From: Candidatus Streptomyces philanthi
GTDB lineage: Bacteria > Actinomycetota > Actinomycetes > Streptomycetales > Streptomycetaceae
Direction of reading: 5' to 3'
Assembly (NCBI GenBank): GCA_018114805.1
Contig: CP073042.1
Coordinates: forward strand, 5,749,501-5,813,500
DNA: 64,000 bases
In this document: positions 54,501 to 63,555 of the stretch, in pieces
How positions within the stretch are numbered: position 1 is the first letter of the stretch
Layout of the letters: the number at the start of each line of letters is the position of its first letter
Made by a program: the position numbers and the translations under genes
Notes under the pieces: generated by a model
Told to the model about the DNA's origin: nothing
Seen by the model: the letters and a program-made list of their open reading frames with translations, nothing else
Databases searched by the model: none

Positions 54501-54795
54501 CGCCTCGCTGCGCACGCCGGTCATCCTCGACGGGGTGAGCGCGGGCGCCGCGGCGCTGGTCGCCCGGGCCATCGCCCCCGAGGCGCTGGCGGCGTGCATC
54601 GCCGGGCACCGCAGCGCCGAGCCCGGGCACGTGCCGGCCCTCACCAAGCTGGGCCTGCGCCCGCTGGTCGACCTCGACCTGCGGCTCGGCGAGGGCACCG
54701 GCGCGCTGCTGGCCCTGCCGGTGGTGCAGAGCGCCGCGCGGGCCATGCACGAGGTGGCCACGTTCGACGCGGCGGGCGTGACCGAGAAGAACTGA
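48561..54795 (+). pseudogene. cobT: giant BluB-CobT fusion with ~1,500-residue Pro/Ala/Gln-rich leader (three frame changes as written)
   Basis: ATG 48561 overlaps the stop of a six-codon mini-frame (48544). The first ~95 residues include DEHEDHPDHMDQGEHGEDDD. A leader of about 1,500 residues built from Ala, Pro, Gln, Thr and Glu follows, running through three frames with slips at ~48845, ~49545 and ~51220. From ~53085 an intact frame gives a BluB-type nitroreductase domain (VMRERRDIRNGFRPDPIPHE, APSVGHSQPWDFVVIRS). From ~53755 it gives CobT (FAGDHGVHAQGVTAWPQEV, GEMGIANTTASAAL, catalytic Glu in LRLGEGTGALLALP). BluB makes dimethylbenzimidazole and CobT activates it with nicotinate mononucleotide. 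The catalytic half is intact; the leader frames may contain sequencing errors. Confidence 0.88.
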
Positions 54796-55064
54796 CCGCC
54801 CGTCCGGGCCGGTGTGAGGGCAGGCGCCCGCGCACCGGCCCGGCCCCGACCGCCAGCGGCCGAGTACCGCCGGGACCCGGGCTGCCCGCCCGCGGCCCGC
54901 TCGCCGGGCCTGGCCCCGGCCACCCCCCCCGGGCCCCGTACCACCGCCTCCGCCCACGCGGCTCCCTGCCCGCCCCGTAAGGTGTGCGCAGGGCCCGCGC
55001 CCATCCTGACCAGCCGCTTCGGTGCAGTAGCGGCGCCTTACGCCGTACGAGGAGCCGTACCGTC

Positions 55065-56342
55065 ATGTCCGATAACCCCGCCTACCCCGTAGGGCTGCGC
55101 CTGAGCGGACGGCGCGTCGTCGTCATCGGCGGCGGCCACGTGGCACAGCGCCGGCTGCCGGCGCTCGTCGCGGCGGGCGCGGACGTCGTGCTCGTCTCGT
55201 CGTCGGCCACCCCGTCCGTCGAGGCCATGGCCGACGGCGGCGAGATCCGCTGGGAGCGCCGCCGCTACCGGGACGGCGACCTCGCCGACGCCTGGTACGT
55301 GCTGATCGCCACCGACGACCCCCAGGCCAACGCCGCCGCCTCCGCCGAGGCCGAGGCGCGCCGGGTGTGGTGCGTACGCAGCGACGACGCCGAGGTGGCC
55401 ACGGCCTGTACCCCGGCCACCGGGCGCAGCGACAGCGTCACCGTGGCCGTCCTCACCGGCCGCGACCCGCGCCGTTCCGCCGCCCTGCGGGACGCGATCG
55501 TCGAGGGCCTGCGCGACGGCACCCTGACCGCCCCGCACCACCGCCTCGCGGCCGACGACCGGGCCGGCGCGACGGAGGCGACGGAGACCGGGGCTGGCGG
55601 GGCGTCGCTGCCCGGAGTCGCGCTGGTGGGCGGCGGTCCCGGCGACCCCGACCTGATCACCGTGCGCGGCCGCCGCCTGCTGGCCGCCGCGGACGTCGTC
55701 ATCGCCGACCGGCTCGGCCCGCGCGACCTGCTGGACGAGTTGCCCCCGCACGTCGAGGTGATCGACGCGGCGAAGATCCCGTACGGCAGGTTCATGGCCC
55801 AGGAGGCCATCAACGCGGCGCTCATCGAGCACGCCAGGGCGGGCAAGGCGGTGGTGCGCCTCAAGGGCGGCGACCCGTTCGTGTTCGGCCGTGGCATGGA
55901 GGAGGCCGAGGCGCTCGCCGAGGCCGGGATCCCGTGCATGGTGGTGCCCGGCATCTCCAGCTCCATCAGCGTTCCGGGTGCCGCCGGCATACCCGTCACG
56001 CATCGCGGCGTGGCCCACGAGTGCACCGTCGTCAGCGGCCACGTCGCCCCCGATGACCCGCGCTCGCTTGTGGACTGGGCGGCGCTCGCGAAACTGCGCG
56101 GCACCCTCGTACTGCTGATGGCCGTCGAGAAGATCGGCGCCATCGCCGCCGCGCTGGTCAGCCACGGCCGCCCCGCCGACACCCCGGTCGCCATCGTCCA
56201 GGAGGGCACCACGGCCGCCCAGCGCCGCGTGGACGCCACGCTGGCGACCGTCGGCGAACGGGCCAGGGCCGAGGGCGTGCGCCCGCCCGCCGTCATCGTC
56301 GTGGGCGACGTGGTGACCGTCGGGCCCAAGCGGCCTGCGTAG
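55065..56342 (+). CDS. cobA: cysG/cobA-type siroheme synthase (uroporphyrinogen-III C-methyltransferase with SirC-like N-domain)
   Basis: The protein is 425 aa from ATG 55065, with GAGGAG upstream. The N-terminal ~160 residues are a precorrin-2 dehydrogenase domain (VVVIGGGHVAQRRLPALVAA, VLIATDDPQANAAASAEAEA). Residues ~185-425 are the SAM-dependent uroporphyrinogen-III methyltransferase (ALVGGGPGDPDLITVRGRR, VVRLKGGDPFVFGRGMEEAE, GIPVTHRGVAHECTVVSGH). It supplies precorrin-2 for cobalamin and siroheme. It follows bluB-cobT after 269 bp. The frame is intact. Confidence 0.92.
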   Translation: MSDNPAYPVGLRLSGRRVVVIGGGHVAQRRLPALVAAGADVVLVSSSATPSVEAMADGGEIRWERRRYRDGDLADAWYVLIATDDPQANAAASAEAEARRVWCVRSDDAEVATACTPATGRSDSVTVAVLTGRDPRRSAALRDAIVEGLRDGTLTAPHHRLAADDRAGATEATETGAGGASLPGVALVGGGPGDPDLITVRGRRLLAAADVVIADRLGPRDLLDELPPHVEVIDAAKIPYGRFMAQEAINAALIEHARAGKAVVRLKGGDPFVFGRGMEEAEALAEAGIPCMVVPGISSSISVPGAAGIPVTHRGVAHECTVVSGHVAPDDPRSLVDWAALAKLRGTLVLLMAVEKIGAIAAALVSHGRPADTPVAIVQEGTTAAQRRVDATLATVGERARAEGVRPPAVIVVGDVVTVGPKRPA

Positions 56343-56418
56343 CCGGCGCGGCGCGCCCACCGCCGCGCCGCCCGCCCCGCGGGCCCACGCCCAGGACCAG
56401 ACAAGGCAGTATCAGCAC

Positions 56419-57237
56419 GTGGCCGAACTCATCACCCTCGACGACCCCGCCGACCCGCGCCTCGCCGACTACACCGACCTGACCGACGTCGAACTGCGCC
56501 GCAGGCGCGAGCCCGCCGAGGGGCTGTTCATAGCCGAGGGCGAGAAGGTGATCAGGCGGGCCTTGGGAGCGGGGTACGCCATGCGCTCGATGCTGCTCTC
56601 GGCCAAGTGGGTCGACGCCATGCGTGACGTCATCGACGAGGCCCCGGCCCCGGTGTACGCTGTCGAACCCGCCCTGGCCGAGCGCGTGACGGGTTATCAC
56701 GTGCACCGTGGCGCCCTCGCCTCGATGGCTCGCAAGCCGCTGCCCGAGGCCACCGAGGTGTTGGCCACCGCGCGCTGGGTGGCCATCCTCGAAGCCGTGA
56801 ACGACCACACCAACATCGGGGCGGCGTTCCGCAGCGCCGCCGCGCTCGGCATGGACGCGGTGCTGCTCTCCCCGGACTGCGCCGACCCGCTGTACCGGCG
56901 CTCCGTCAAGGTTTCCATGGGCGCCGTCTTCTCCGTGCCATACGCCCGCCTGACGACCTGGCCGCGCCACCTGACCCAGGTGCGCGAGGCGGGCTTCACC
57001 CTGCTCGCGCTGACCCCGGACGCGAAGGCCACCTCGATCGACGAGGCCGCCCCGCACCGCCTGGAGCGCGCCGCGCTGCTGCTCGGCGCCGAGGGCAACG
57101 GCCTGTCCCGACACGCCTTGGCCGCGGCCGACGCCTGGGTGCGCATCCCGATGGCGCACGGCGTGGACTCCCTGAACGTCGCGGCGGCCGCGGCCGTCGC
57201 GTTCTACGCCGTCACCGCGGGCCGCCCCACCGCATAG
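56419..57237 (+). CDS. TrmH/SpoU-family RNA 2'-O-methyltransferase
   Basis: The protein is 272 aa from GTG 56419. The N-terminal substrate-binding part contains LRRRREPAEGLFIAEGEKVI. The SPOUT catalytic half shows the three family motifs: EAVNDHTNIGAAFRSAAALG, ERAALLLGAEGNGLSR and IPMAHGVDSLNVAAAAAV. This deep-knot fold methylates ribose in rRNA or tRNA; the target nucleotide cannot be read from the sequence. It lies 76 bp after cysG/cobA and converges on the kinase gene. The frame is intact. Confidence 0.9.
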   Translation: MAELITLDDPADPRLADYTDLTDVELRRRREPAEGLFIAEGEKVIRRALGAGYAMRSMLLSAKWVDAMRDVIDEAPAPVYAVEPALAERVTGYHVHRGALASMARKPLPEATEVLATARWVAILEAVNDHTNIGAAFRSAAALGMDAVLLSPDCADPLYRRSVKVSMGAVFSVPYARLTTWPRHLTQVREAGFTLLALTPDAKATSIDEAAPHRLERAALLLGAEGNGLSRHALAAADAWVRIPMAHGVDSLNVAAAAAVAFYAVTAGRPTA

Positions 57238-57375
57238 GCCCACCCCGCGGCCGACCCGGCGTCAGCCGCCCGCGGCCCGCGCGAAGTCGGCTGGCCGGAA
57301 AAGGCGGATCGGCGGCCGGCCGCGCCCGAAGAGCACGGCGGCGCGCCTGCGGGGCGGGGAAGGGCAGAGCCGGTC

Positions 57376-58950
57376 CTATCCGCGCCCGGACGGCGCGTGC
57401 GGCGCGCCACCGGAACCCCGCGCTCCGTCGGCCTGGCCTGCCTTGTACGGCCGGTGCTCCGCCGCGTGCCGCCCCGTGGCCTGTTCGGTCGTGGCGGTCG
57501 GCGCCGGGCCGCTGGGGCCCAGGCCGCGGGTGGGGCCCTGGCAGCCCTGCGCCGCGGCGATGCCGAGTGCCACCAGCAGCGTCACGACGACAAAAACGAT
57601 AAGTCGCTGCCGCAGCAGCCGACGGCTGGTCCGCGCCGGCCGGCGCCCGGTGGCCGTACCGCGCCCCGGAGTCCGCGCGTCCCCGCGGCACCCCGGCGCG
57701 CGCGCCCCCGTGGTCCGGCTGCCCGAACGCGGCCCGCCGCCCCCGGTCCGCGCGCCCGTCCCGCCCTTGGGCCGCGCCGCCGGGTGCCGGGACGCGTCGG
57801 CCGGGCGGGGCACCGAACCGCCCCTGGTGCGCGGCGCGCCGCCGCCACCCGTACGCGCCCCCGGCCGCGCGGCCGAGCCGGAGCGCGGCGCCCCGCCGCC
57901 CGTACGCCCAGACACGGACCCGGGGCCGGTGCGGGCGCCGGGGCCGCGCGCGGCGGGCCCGCGCGGTGCCTCACCGCGCGGGCCCGCCGCGCGGCGGGGC
58001 GGGGGAGAGCCGCCGGTGCGCCGCTCCGTGCGCTGCCGCGCGTACTCCTGGGCCAGCCGGCCGCTTGGCCGCTCGCCGCGCTGCCGCGCCGCCTCCTGCG
58101 GGTCCACGCGGCGCGCCGACGGCAGGCTGTGCGCCTCGCGGGCGGCGATCTCCTTGAGCCGCAGCGACAGTTGCAGCGTGCTCGGCCGGTCCTCGGGGTC
58201 CTTCGCCAGGCAGGCGTGCAGCAGCGGCGCGAGCGCGTCGGGCACGCCCGCGAGCTGCGGCTCCTCGTGTACGACGCGGTAGAGCATGACCTCCGAACTC
58301 CCTTGCCCGAAGGGGGAGTCGGCGGTCGACGAGTAGGCGAGGGTGGCGCCGAGGGCGAACACGTCCGTCGCCGGCGTCACGGCCGCGCCCCGCACCTGCT
58401 CCGGGGCGAGGAAACCGGGCGAGCCGACGGCCGTGCCCACGTGCGTGAGCGTGCTGGCCCCGGTGGCCCAGGCGATGCCGAAGTCGATGATGCGCGGGCC
58501 CTTGGGCGAAAGTAGGATGTTCGACGGCTTCAGGTCCCGGTGCACCACGCCCGCGTCGTGCACCGCGAGCAGCCCCTCGGCGAGCGCGGCCCCGATCGAG
58601 GCGACCTGCGACGCGGGCAACGGCCCGTCGTCGCCGACCTTGTCGTGCAGGGAGGGCCCGGGGACATACTGGGTCGCGAACCAGGGGCGGTCCGCCTCCA
58701 GGTCGGCGGCCACCAGCCGCGCCGTACAACCACCCGGAATCCGCCGGGCGGCCGAGACCTCCCGGGCGAAGCGCGACCGGAACTCCTGGTCCTCGGCCAG
58801 GTCCGGCCGGATCACCTTCAGCGCGACCCGCTGGCCGCGCCGGTCGGAGCCCAGGTAGACCACGCCCATCCCGCCCGCACCGAGCCGCCGGTGGAGCCGG
58901 AACGAGCCGACGACACGCGGGTCCTCGCGCCGGAGCCGCATCATCGCCAT
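57376..58950 (-). CDS. Ser/Thr protein kinase (Pkn family), membrane-anchored
   Basis: The protein is 524 aa from ATG 58950. The kinase domain spans residues ~14-275: glycine loop LGAGGMGVVYLG, lysine in RVALKVIRPDL, catalytic loop VVHRDLKPSNILLSPKG, DFGIAWATG and GSPGFLAPEQVRG. A basic, Gly/Pro/Arg-rich linker of ~170 residues follows. One transmembrane segment (LIVFVVVTLLVALGIAAA) then leads to a short extracellular tail of ~55 residues without PASTA repeats. It senses an unknown signal. It converges on the TrmH gene. The frame is intact. Confidence 0.92.
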   Translation of the reverse strand: MAMMRLRREDPRVVGSFRLHRRLGAGGMGVVYLGSDRRGQRVALKVIRPDLAEDQEFRSRFAREVSAARRIPGGCTARLVAADLEADRPWFATQYVPGPSLHDKVGDDGPLPASQVASIGAALAEGLLAVHDAGVVHRDLKPSNILLSPKGPRIIDFGIAWATGASTLTHVGTAVGSPGFLAPEQVRGAAVTPATDVFALGATLAYSSTADSPFGQGSSEVMLYRVVHEEPQLAGVPDALAPLLHACLAKDPEDRPSTLQLSLRLKEIAAREAHSLPSARRVDPQEAARQRGERPSGRLAQEYARQRTERRTGGSPPPRRAAGPRGEAPRGPAARGPGARTGPGSVSGRTGGGAPRSGSAARPGARTGGGGAPRTRGGSVPRPADASRHPAARPKGGTGARTGGGGPRSGSRTTGARAPGCRGDARTPGRGTATGRRPARTSRRLLRQRLIVFVVVTLLVALGIAAAQGCQGPTRGLGPSGPAPTATTEQATGRHAAEHRPYKAGQADGARGSGGAPHAPSGRG

Positions 58951-59708
58951 GTCCGCCCCCTACCTCCGGTGGGGAGGCCCCACACTGCTGCCCGTCTGAC
59001 GAGCCACAGCTTACGGATTGACGGGGCGGTGTGCGCAGAGGCCGCGCATGCGTCGGGGGACGGATTGTCGACGCGCGTCACTCCACCGGCGCGCCGGGCC
59101 AACGCCGTGCGGCGCCCGGGCCCCGCCGCCCGCCCCCGGCCAAGGGGCCGCTGCCCCAAGGGGATTGGGGTCACGGCCGGAGGTCGCGCACGGAGCGTGG
59201 TCGGTACGGGGGAGGCCACGCGCGGCAGCGCGGCGCGGGCCCGCCGCCGGCACCCCGGGGGCGACCGCGCGGCGTCCGGGGCGCCTCGCGACGTGAGGGA
59301 TGTCACCCGGGGCCCGACGCCGCAGCGCGCCACGGGGGTGGCATGGCCCAACCGGGCGGACCTCGCGGTTCCGTTTGGCGTCCTGTCGGTGCCACGGCCC
59401 GCGCGACCCGGCCCACCACCTCGTGCGTGAGCCGGCGTGCGCGGCTTCGGACCCGTGTCCCACCAGGACCCTCGTCCTGCGAGATGAGGGTCCCTCTCAG
59501 GGAAGACCCGGGGGCTCAGGTCCAGGTCTCCAACCAGGGGAGTACCGCCCACACCCCCGGGTCATCCTCCGGGAGGCCCGGTAATCGGTACGAGGGCATG
59601 ACGCCCACCCCCCGGCCGCGGACCTAATGTTGAGGTCAAGCGGCGGGCGCAGCACTCGTCCCCCGAGGTCAGACGCTCGCCGCCCCAAGCAGACAAGAGG
59701 AGGGGACG
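58951..59708. other. long intergenic region without a recognisable gene
   Basis: About 760 bp upstream of the kinase and of the small membrane protein hold only Arg/Pro-rich frames that look like artefacts. Divergent promoters must be here. Bases ~59440-59620 are somewhat less uniform and include several short CCCGGG-type repeats. No RNA gene was recognised. Confidence 0.4.
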
Positions 59709-59931
59709 ATGGCGATCACCGCAGGACGCACGGACTTCCAAGCACAGCAGGGGCGCTTGCCCACCGCGCTTGGCGCCGGGGCGACCCGGGAGGCGCCACC
59801 CGTTGGTGGCGGCGGCCATGGTGCTGCCGATCGCCGCACTCCTCGCGGTCGTGTTCGGCGGCTGGGAAGCCGTCGTCACACAGACGTCGTCCGTGGTCGG
59901 AATATCCGTGGTCGGAATACTGGAGCGCTAG
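59709..59931 (+). pseudogene. small single-span membrane protein (frameshifted as written)
   Basis: ATG 59709 follows GAGGAGGGGAC. The first 29 codons (MAITAGRTDFQAQQGRLPTA) are followed by a one-base slip at ~59795. The restored frame gives a hydrophobic helix (LVAAAMVLPIAALLAVVFGG) and the tail WEAVVTQTSSVVGISVVGI, ending LER at TAG 59929-59931. It is about 73 aa after repair. The tail contains a five-residue duplication encoded by a 15-bp tandem repeat. The function is unknown. Confidence 0.5.
59890..59919 (+). repeat. 15-bp perfect tandem duplication
   Basis: TCCGTGGTCGGAATA at 59890-59904 is repeated at 59905-59919. It is in frame in the small membrane protein and encodes SVVGI twice. 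Confidence 0.85.
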
Positions 59932-60151
59932 TCGCTCCGGGCCGGGAGAGCGGCCCGGGCCGGGGACTTCCGGTCATTAACCCCGTGGGGACGGGGGTGC
60001 TGGACGGCACGCAGCTCGGACGGCCGACGGCCATGCACCGGCACCGCCACCGCCACCGCGCGCCCGCACTCCCCGCCTCGTCGACGGCGACGCGTACGAT
60101 ACCCTTACCGTTTCGGGGCCGCGCCGTGCCCCGCACCACCACAGGGGTCTC

Positions 60152-61274
60152 GTGAACACCGAAACCGCCGCCCCGGGCGCCGCCGTTCGCTCGCCGGACG
60201 TGGCGAGCCGGGGCCGGATAGCCGCCCTCGTACGCCACTTGTCCCCGCCCGGGCACGGCACGGAAGCCGAGCCACAGGTGCTGGCCGACCGACCGGACGG
60301 GACGGTCGTACGGTTCGGGCCGGTCGTCTGCAAGGTGCACGCCGCCGACAGCGACCCGGCCGAGCTGGCGGCCCGGCTGCGCGTCGCGGCCCACCCGCCC
60401 CTACGCGGCTGCCTCCTCGCGCCCCTCCCCATCGCGTCGCCGCCCCTCCCGTCCCCCGCCCGGCGCCCGGGGCGGCCCCACCCCACCCGGGCGGGCCGGG
60501 CCCGACCCGGCCGGGCCCCTGCTCGCGCCGGTGAGCGACGGACGCATGGCGAGCCTGTGGCCCTACGGGGTGCCCATCTCGCCCGAGGACCGGGAGGCCG
60601 CGCCCTGGGAGGCGTTGGGCATCTTGCTCGCACGGCTGCACCGGGTGCCGGTGGACGCGCTGCCGGGGCCCGTACCGCCGATGCGGGGACCGGCGAAGGT
60701 GGCCGCCGCGCTGGATCGGCTGCGCGCCGCACCCGCCCCCGTCGCCACCTCGCCCGCCGCCCGCGCCGTCCACGAGGCCGCCGTGGCGCTGCCCGCCTGG
60801 GCGCGCGGCGCGGCCCCCGCGCCTCGGGCCGACCACCTGTGTCACGGGGACCTCCACCTGGGCCAACTGGTGGGCTCCCCACCGACCAGCCCGTTCCCAG
60901 CGGCCGGGGCGGCCGATGGGTGGCTGCTCATCGACGTCGACGACCTCGGGCGCGGCGATCCGGCCTGGGACCTGGCCCGCCCCGCCGCCTGGTTCGCCAC
61001 CGGGCTGCTCGACCCCGACGAGTGGACCCGCCTGTTGGCCGCCTACCGGGCGGCGGGCGGCACGGCGGCGGGGGAGGGCGACGACCCCTGGCCCCGGCTC
61101 GACGCGCCCGCCCGGGCGTTGACCGTGCAGAGCGCGGCGTTGGGCCTGGCCAAGGCCGCCGCCGTGGGCCGCGCGCTGGAGGCGGCCGAGCAGGCCATGG
61201 TCGACGCCTGCGCGCGCATGACGGGCGGCCCCACCGCGCCCGACGCGGGCCTACTGGCCTCCCCATCCGCCTGA
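60152..61274 (+). pseudogene. aminoglycoside-phosphotransferase-family protein (frameshifted as written)
   Basis: GTG 60152 starts a frame with GRIAALVRHLSPPG, VLADRPDGTVVRFGPVVCKV (N-lobe) and AELAARLRVAAHPPLRGCLL. A slip in a GC-rich run at ~60510 leads to MASLWPYGVPISPEDREAAP, PWEALGILLARLHRVPV, the catalytic loop DHLCHGDLHLGQLV and metal-binding WLLIDVDDLGRGDPAWDLAR. This is the APH/choline-kinase fold, and all key residues are present. The substrate is unknown; a metabolite kinase is as likely as a resistance enzyme. It is about 370 aa after repair. Confidence 0.75.
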
Positions 61275-61427
61275 GGGGCCGCGTCCGCACGGGCCCGCGC
61301 GAGGGTTCCGTATGTGATGCCCCGCACCACGGGCGGGCGGCGGGGGCGCACGCCGTAGGGTGAACTCATCGCCGCCGGTCGTCTGTTCCGGTGGCGCTGA
61401 TGCCGATGGCTAGGAGTTGAGCGGACC

Positions 61428-61712
61428 ATGCAGTGTCCCAAGTGTCATGCGCCGATGCACACGTACAACCGCAACGGCGTGCAGATCGAGCAGTGCAGTG
61501 GCTGCCGGGGGATCTTTCTGGACTACGGGGAGCTTGAGTCGCTGACGCAGCTTGAGTCGCAGTGGGTGCAGCAGGCCCCGCCGCCCCCGCCCGCCCCGGG
61601 CCCGGCCCTGCAGGCGTACCCCGCGGCTCCCGCCTGGGGCGCCGCCCACCAGGGGCACCACGGTCACCACGGCCGGCGGCGCGGCTTCGGGCACATGCTG
61701 TTCTCGTCCTGA
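61428..61712 (+). CDS. TFIIB-type zinc-ribbon protein
   Basis: The protein is 94 aa from ATG 61428. Residues 1-40 are a zinc ribbon with two Cys pairs (MQCPKCHAPMHTY and IEQCSGCRGIFLDYGELESL), the zf-TFIIB domain. A Pro/Ala linker and a His/Gly/Arg-rich end (HQGHHGHHGRRRGFGHM) follow. Such proteins are small and of unknown role; the His-rich tail may bind metal. It converges on the tRNA cluster, with a bidirectional hairpin between. Confidence 0.9.
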   Translation: MQCPKCHAPMHTYNRNGVQIEQCSGCRGIFLDYGELESLTQLESQWVQQAPPPPPAPGPALQAYPAAPAWGAAHQGHHGHHGRRRGFGHMLFSS

Positions 61713-61788
61713 CCGCCCCCGCGGGGTCCGTGGCCCGGCCCGACACCGGGCCGCGGGCCCTGTGTGCCGGGCCGTCCGCACACGGCAA

Positions 61789-61830
61789 ACGGCCGGTGGC
61801 CAGAGCGACGAGGCTCCGGCCACCGGCCGT
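61789..61830. terminator. bidirectional terminator between the zinc-ribbon gene and the tRNA cluster
   Basis: ACGGCCGGTGGCC (61789-61801) pairs perfectly with GGCCACCGGCCGT (61818-61830). It lies between two convergent transcription units, 7 bases beyond the last tRNA-Val. Confidence 0.7.
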
Positions 61831-61836
61831 GAAGCG

Positions 61837-61908
61837 TGGACGATACTTGGATTGAACCAGTGACCTCTTCCGTGTCAGGGAAGCGCTCTCCCGCTGAGCT
61901 AATCGCGC
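61837..61908 (-). tRNA. tRNA-Val(GAC), hybrid copy with stem mismatches
   Basis: The anticodon loop is CTGACAC. The 5' acceptor strand GCGCGAT matches the second Val copy, but the 3' strand ATCGTCC matches the third, so pair 2-71 is C-C and pair 3-70 is a wobble. The T stem reads ACTGG against CAAGT, giving one further mismatch. It looks like a recombinant or decaying tRNA gene, or an assembly artefact. Confidence 0.7.
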
Positions 61909-61927
61909 GGGATGGTGCGTTGCCGCG

Positions 61928-61999
61928 TGCGCGATACTGGGATTGAACCAGTGACCTCTTCCGTGTCAGGGAAGCGCTCTCCCGCTGAGCTAATCGCGC
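61928..61999 (-). tRNA. tRNA-Val(GAC)
   Basis: A full cloverleaf is visible on the minus strand: acceptor GCGCGAT/ATCGCGC, D arm GCTC/GAGC, anticodon stem CTTCC/GGAAG with loop CTGACAC, T arm ACTGG/CCAGT, discriminator A. It is 72 nt, and CCA is not encoded. Confidence 0.9.
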
Positions 62000-62070
62000 G
62001 GGATCGCCAGCCCCGAAAGGCTGACGGGTGATCCTCAGGGATCTGGGTCGTGCGCGACCCGAAGGTCCAG

Positions 62071-62142
62071 TGGACGATACTGGGATTGAACCAGTGACCT
62101 CTTCCGTGTCAGGGAAGCGCTCTCCCGCTGAGCTAATCGTCC
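62071..62142 (-). tRNA. tRNA-Val(GAC)
   Basis: The cloverleaf on the minus strand is perfect: acceptor GGACGAT/ATCGTCC, the same internal arms as the neighbouring Val genes, anticodon GAC, discriminator A. It lies one base from tRNA-Cys, so the cluster is probably processed from one transcript. Confidence 0.93.
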
Positions 62143-62143
62143 G

Positions 62144-62214
62144 AGGTGGAGACGGGATTTGAACCCGTGTACACGGCTTTGCAGGCCGTTGCCTCGCCTC
62201 TCGGCCACTCCACC
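62144..62214 (-). tRNA. tRNA-Cys(GCA)
   Basis: Acceptor GGTGGAG/CTCCACC, anticodon loop with GCA, T arm ACGGG/CCCGT and discriminator U, which is typical of tRNA-Cys. It is 71 nt on the minus strand, between tRNA-Gly and tRNA-Val. Confidence 0.93.
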
Positions 62215-62242
62215 AGCAGCGAAGGACGAATCCTTCACTTCG

Positions 62243-62315
62243 AGCGGACGACGAGATTCGAACTCGCGACCCTCACCTTGGCAAGGTGATGCTCTACCAA
62301 CTGAGCCACGTCCGC
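62243..62315 (-). tRNA. tRNA-Gly(GCC)
   Basis: Acceptor GCGGACG/CGTCCGC, anticodon loop TTGCCAA and T loop TTCGAAT give a complete 73-nt cloverleaf on the minus strand. It is the first gene of the Gly-Cys-Val-Val-Val cluster. Confidence 0.93.
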
Positions 62316-62463
62316 AGTTGTCGTTGTCCAGAACGCTTGGGTGTCCCGGCCACGTGTTGAACTCTAGCGGATTCCTGGGCCAGCTCAAATTCCGTTTCCG
62401 CAGCGTGCTGCGGTGGTCACCACCCCACAGCGGTCTTCGCGCCCCCGCCATAGACTCGCCACC

Positions 62464-63555
62464 GTGTACGACCTGCCGCCCCTGGTCCGCTTCGGCGGAC
62501 GCCTCGCCACCGACCTGCGCGACGTCACCAGCGATCCCGCCGCTCTGGATTCCTCGGGCTTCTGGGCCGTGGTCGCCGACTTCGAGGGCCGGCTGACCTG
62601 CGCCCGCTTCGGCGACGTGCGCCCCGCGCCGGTGCCGAGGCCGGTCCCGGGCGCCTGGCGCGGCCTCACCGTAGACGCCTGGACCTCCTCCCTGGACCGG
62701 GCCGCGTACACGGCCGGCGTGCGCCGTATCCGGCAGCACATCGTGGCGGGCGAGGTGTACCAGGCCAACCTCTGCCGGGTGCTGTCCGCGCCGCTGCCGC
62801 TCGCGCCCGGGAGCGCCCCCGCCGACGTCGACGCGCTCACCGCGGTGCTGGCCCGGGGCAACCCCGCCCCGTACGCCGGCACGGTCCGGCTCCCCGCGCA
62901 CGGCGTCGAGGTGGCCACGGCGTCGCCGGAGCTGTTCGTCCGACGGACCGGCCGCGTGGTCGAGTCCGGCCCGATCAAGGGGACCGGGCGGGTCGCGGCC
63001 GAGCTGTTGGAGAAGGACTACGCCGAGAACGTGATGATCGTGGACCTGGTCCGCAACGACCTGGGTCGGGTCTGCGCCACCGGTTCGGTGATGGTGCCCG
63101 CGCTGTGCGCCGTGGAGCCGCACCCCGGCCTGGTCCACCTGGTCTCCACGGTGCGCGGCGAACTGGCCGACGGCGCGGGGTGGCCCGAGCTGCTGACCGC
63201 GACCTTCCCGCCCGGCTCGGTGACCGGCGCCCCCAAGTCCAGCGCACTGGCGATCATCGACGCTCTGGAGACGGCCCCGCGCGGCCCGTACTGCGGCGGC
63301 ATCGGCTGGGTGGACGCCGACCGGCGCACCGGCGAGGTGGCCGTCGGCATCCGCACCTTCTGGATCGACCGTGCCCCCAGCGACCCGTCGCCCGCGACCG
63401 CCGCCGGCGGCCCGGTGCTGTGCTTCGGCACCGGAGCCGGCATCACCTGGGGCTCCGACCCGCAGCGGGAGTGGCGCGAGACCGAACTGAAGGCGTCGCG
63501 CCTGCTCGCGGTAGCGTCGGGGGCACGACAGGCGGCAGAGGGGACGATACGGTGA
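62464..63555 (+). CDS. pabB: pabB, aminodeoxychorismate synthase component I (chorismate-binding enzyme)
   Basis: The protein is 363 aa from GTG 62464. The chorismate-binding domain has all family blocks: IVAGEVYQANLCRVLSAPL, ATASPELFVRRTGRVVESGP, IKGTGRV, DYAENVMIVDLVRNDLGRV and TFPPGSVTGAPKSSALAII. It is shorter than TrpE and lacks a glutamine amidotransferase domain, which fits PabB. Chorismate to 4-amino-4-deoxychorismate feeds folate synthesis. The stop overlaps the start of the downstream lyase (GTGA), and that pairing favours PabB over anthranilate or isochorismate synthases. The frame is intact. Confidence 0.88.
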   Translation: MYDLPPLVRFGGRLATDLRDVTSDPAALDSSGFWAVVADFEGRLTCARFGDVRPAPVPRPVPGAWRGLTVDAWTSSLDRAAYTAGVRRIRQHIVAGEVYQANLCRVLSAPLPLAPGSAPADVDALTAVLARGNPAPYAGTVRLPAHGVEVATASPELFVRRTGRVVESGPIKGTGRVAAELLEKDYAENVMIVDLVRNDLGRVCATGSVMVPALCAVEPHPGLVHLVSTVRGELADGAGWPELLTATFPPGSVTGAPKSSALAIIDALETAPRGPYCGGIGWVDADRRTGEVAVGIRTFWIDRAPSDPSPATAAGGPVLCFGTGAGITWGSDPQREWRETELKASRLLAVASGARQAAEGTIR

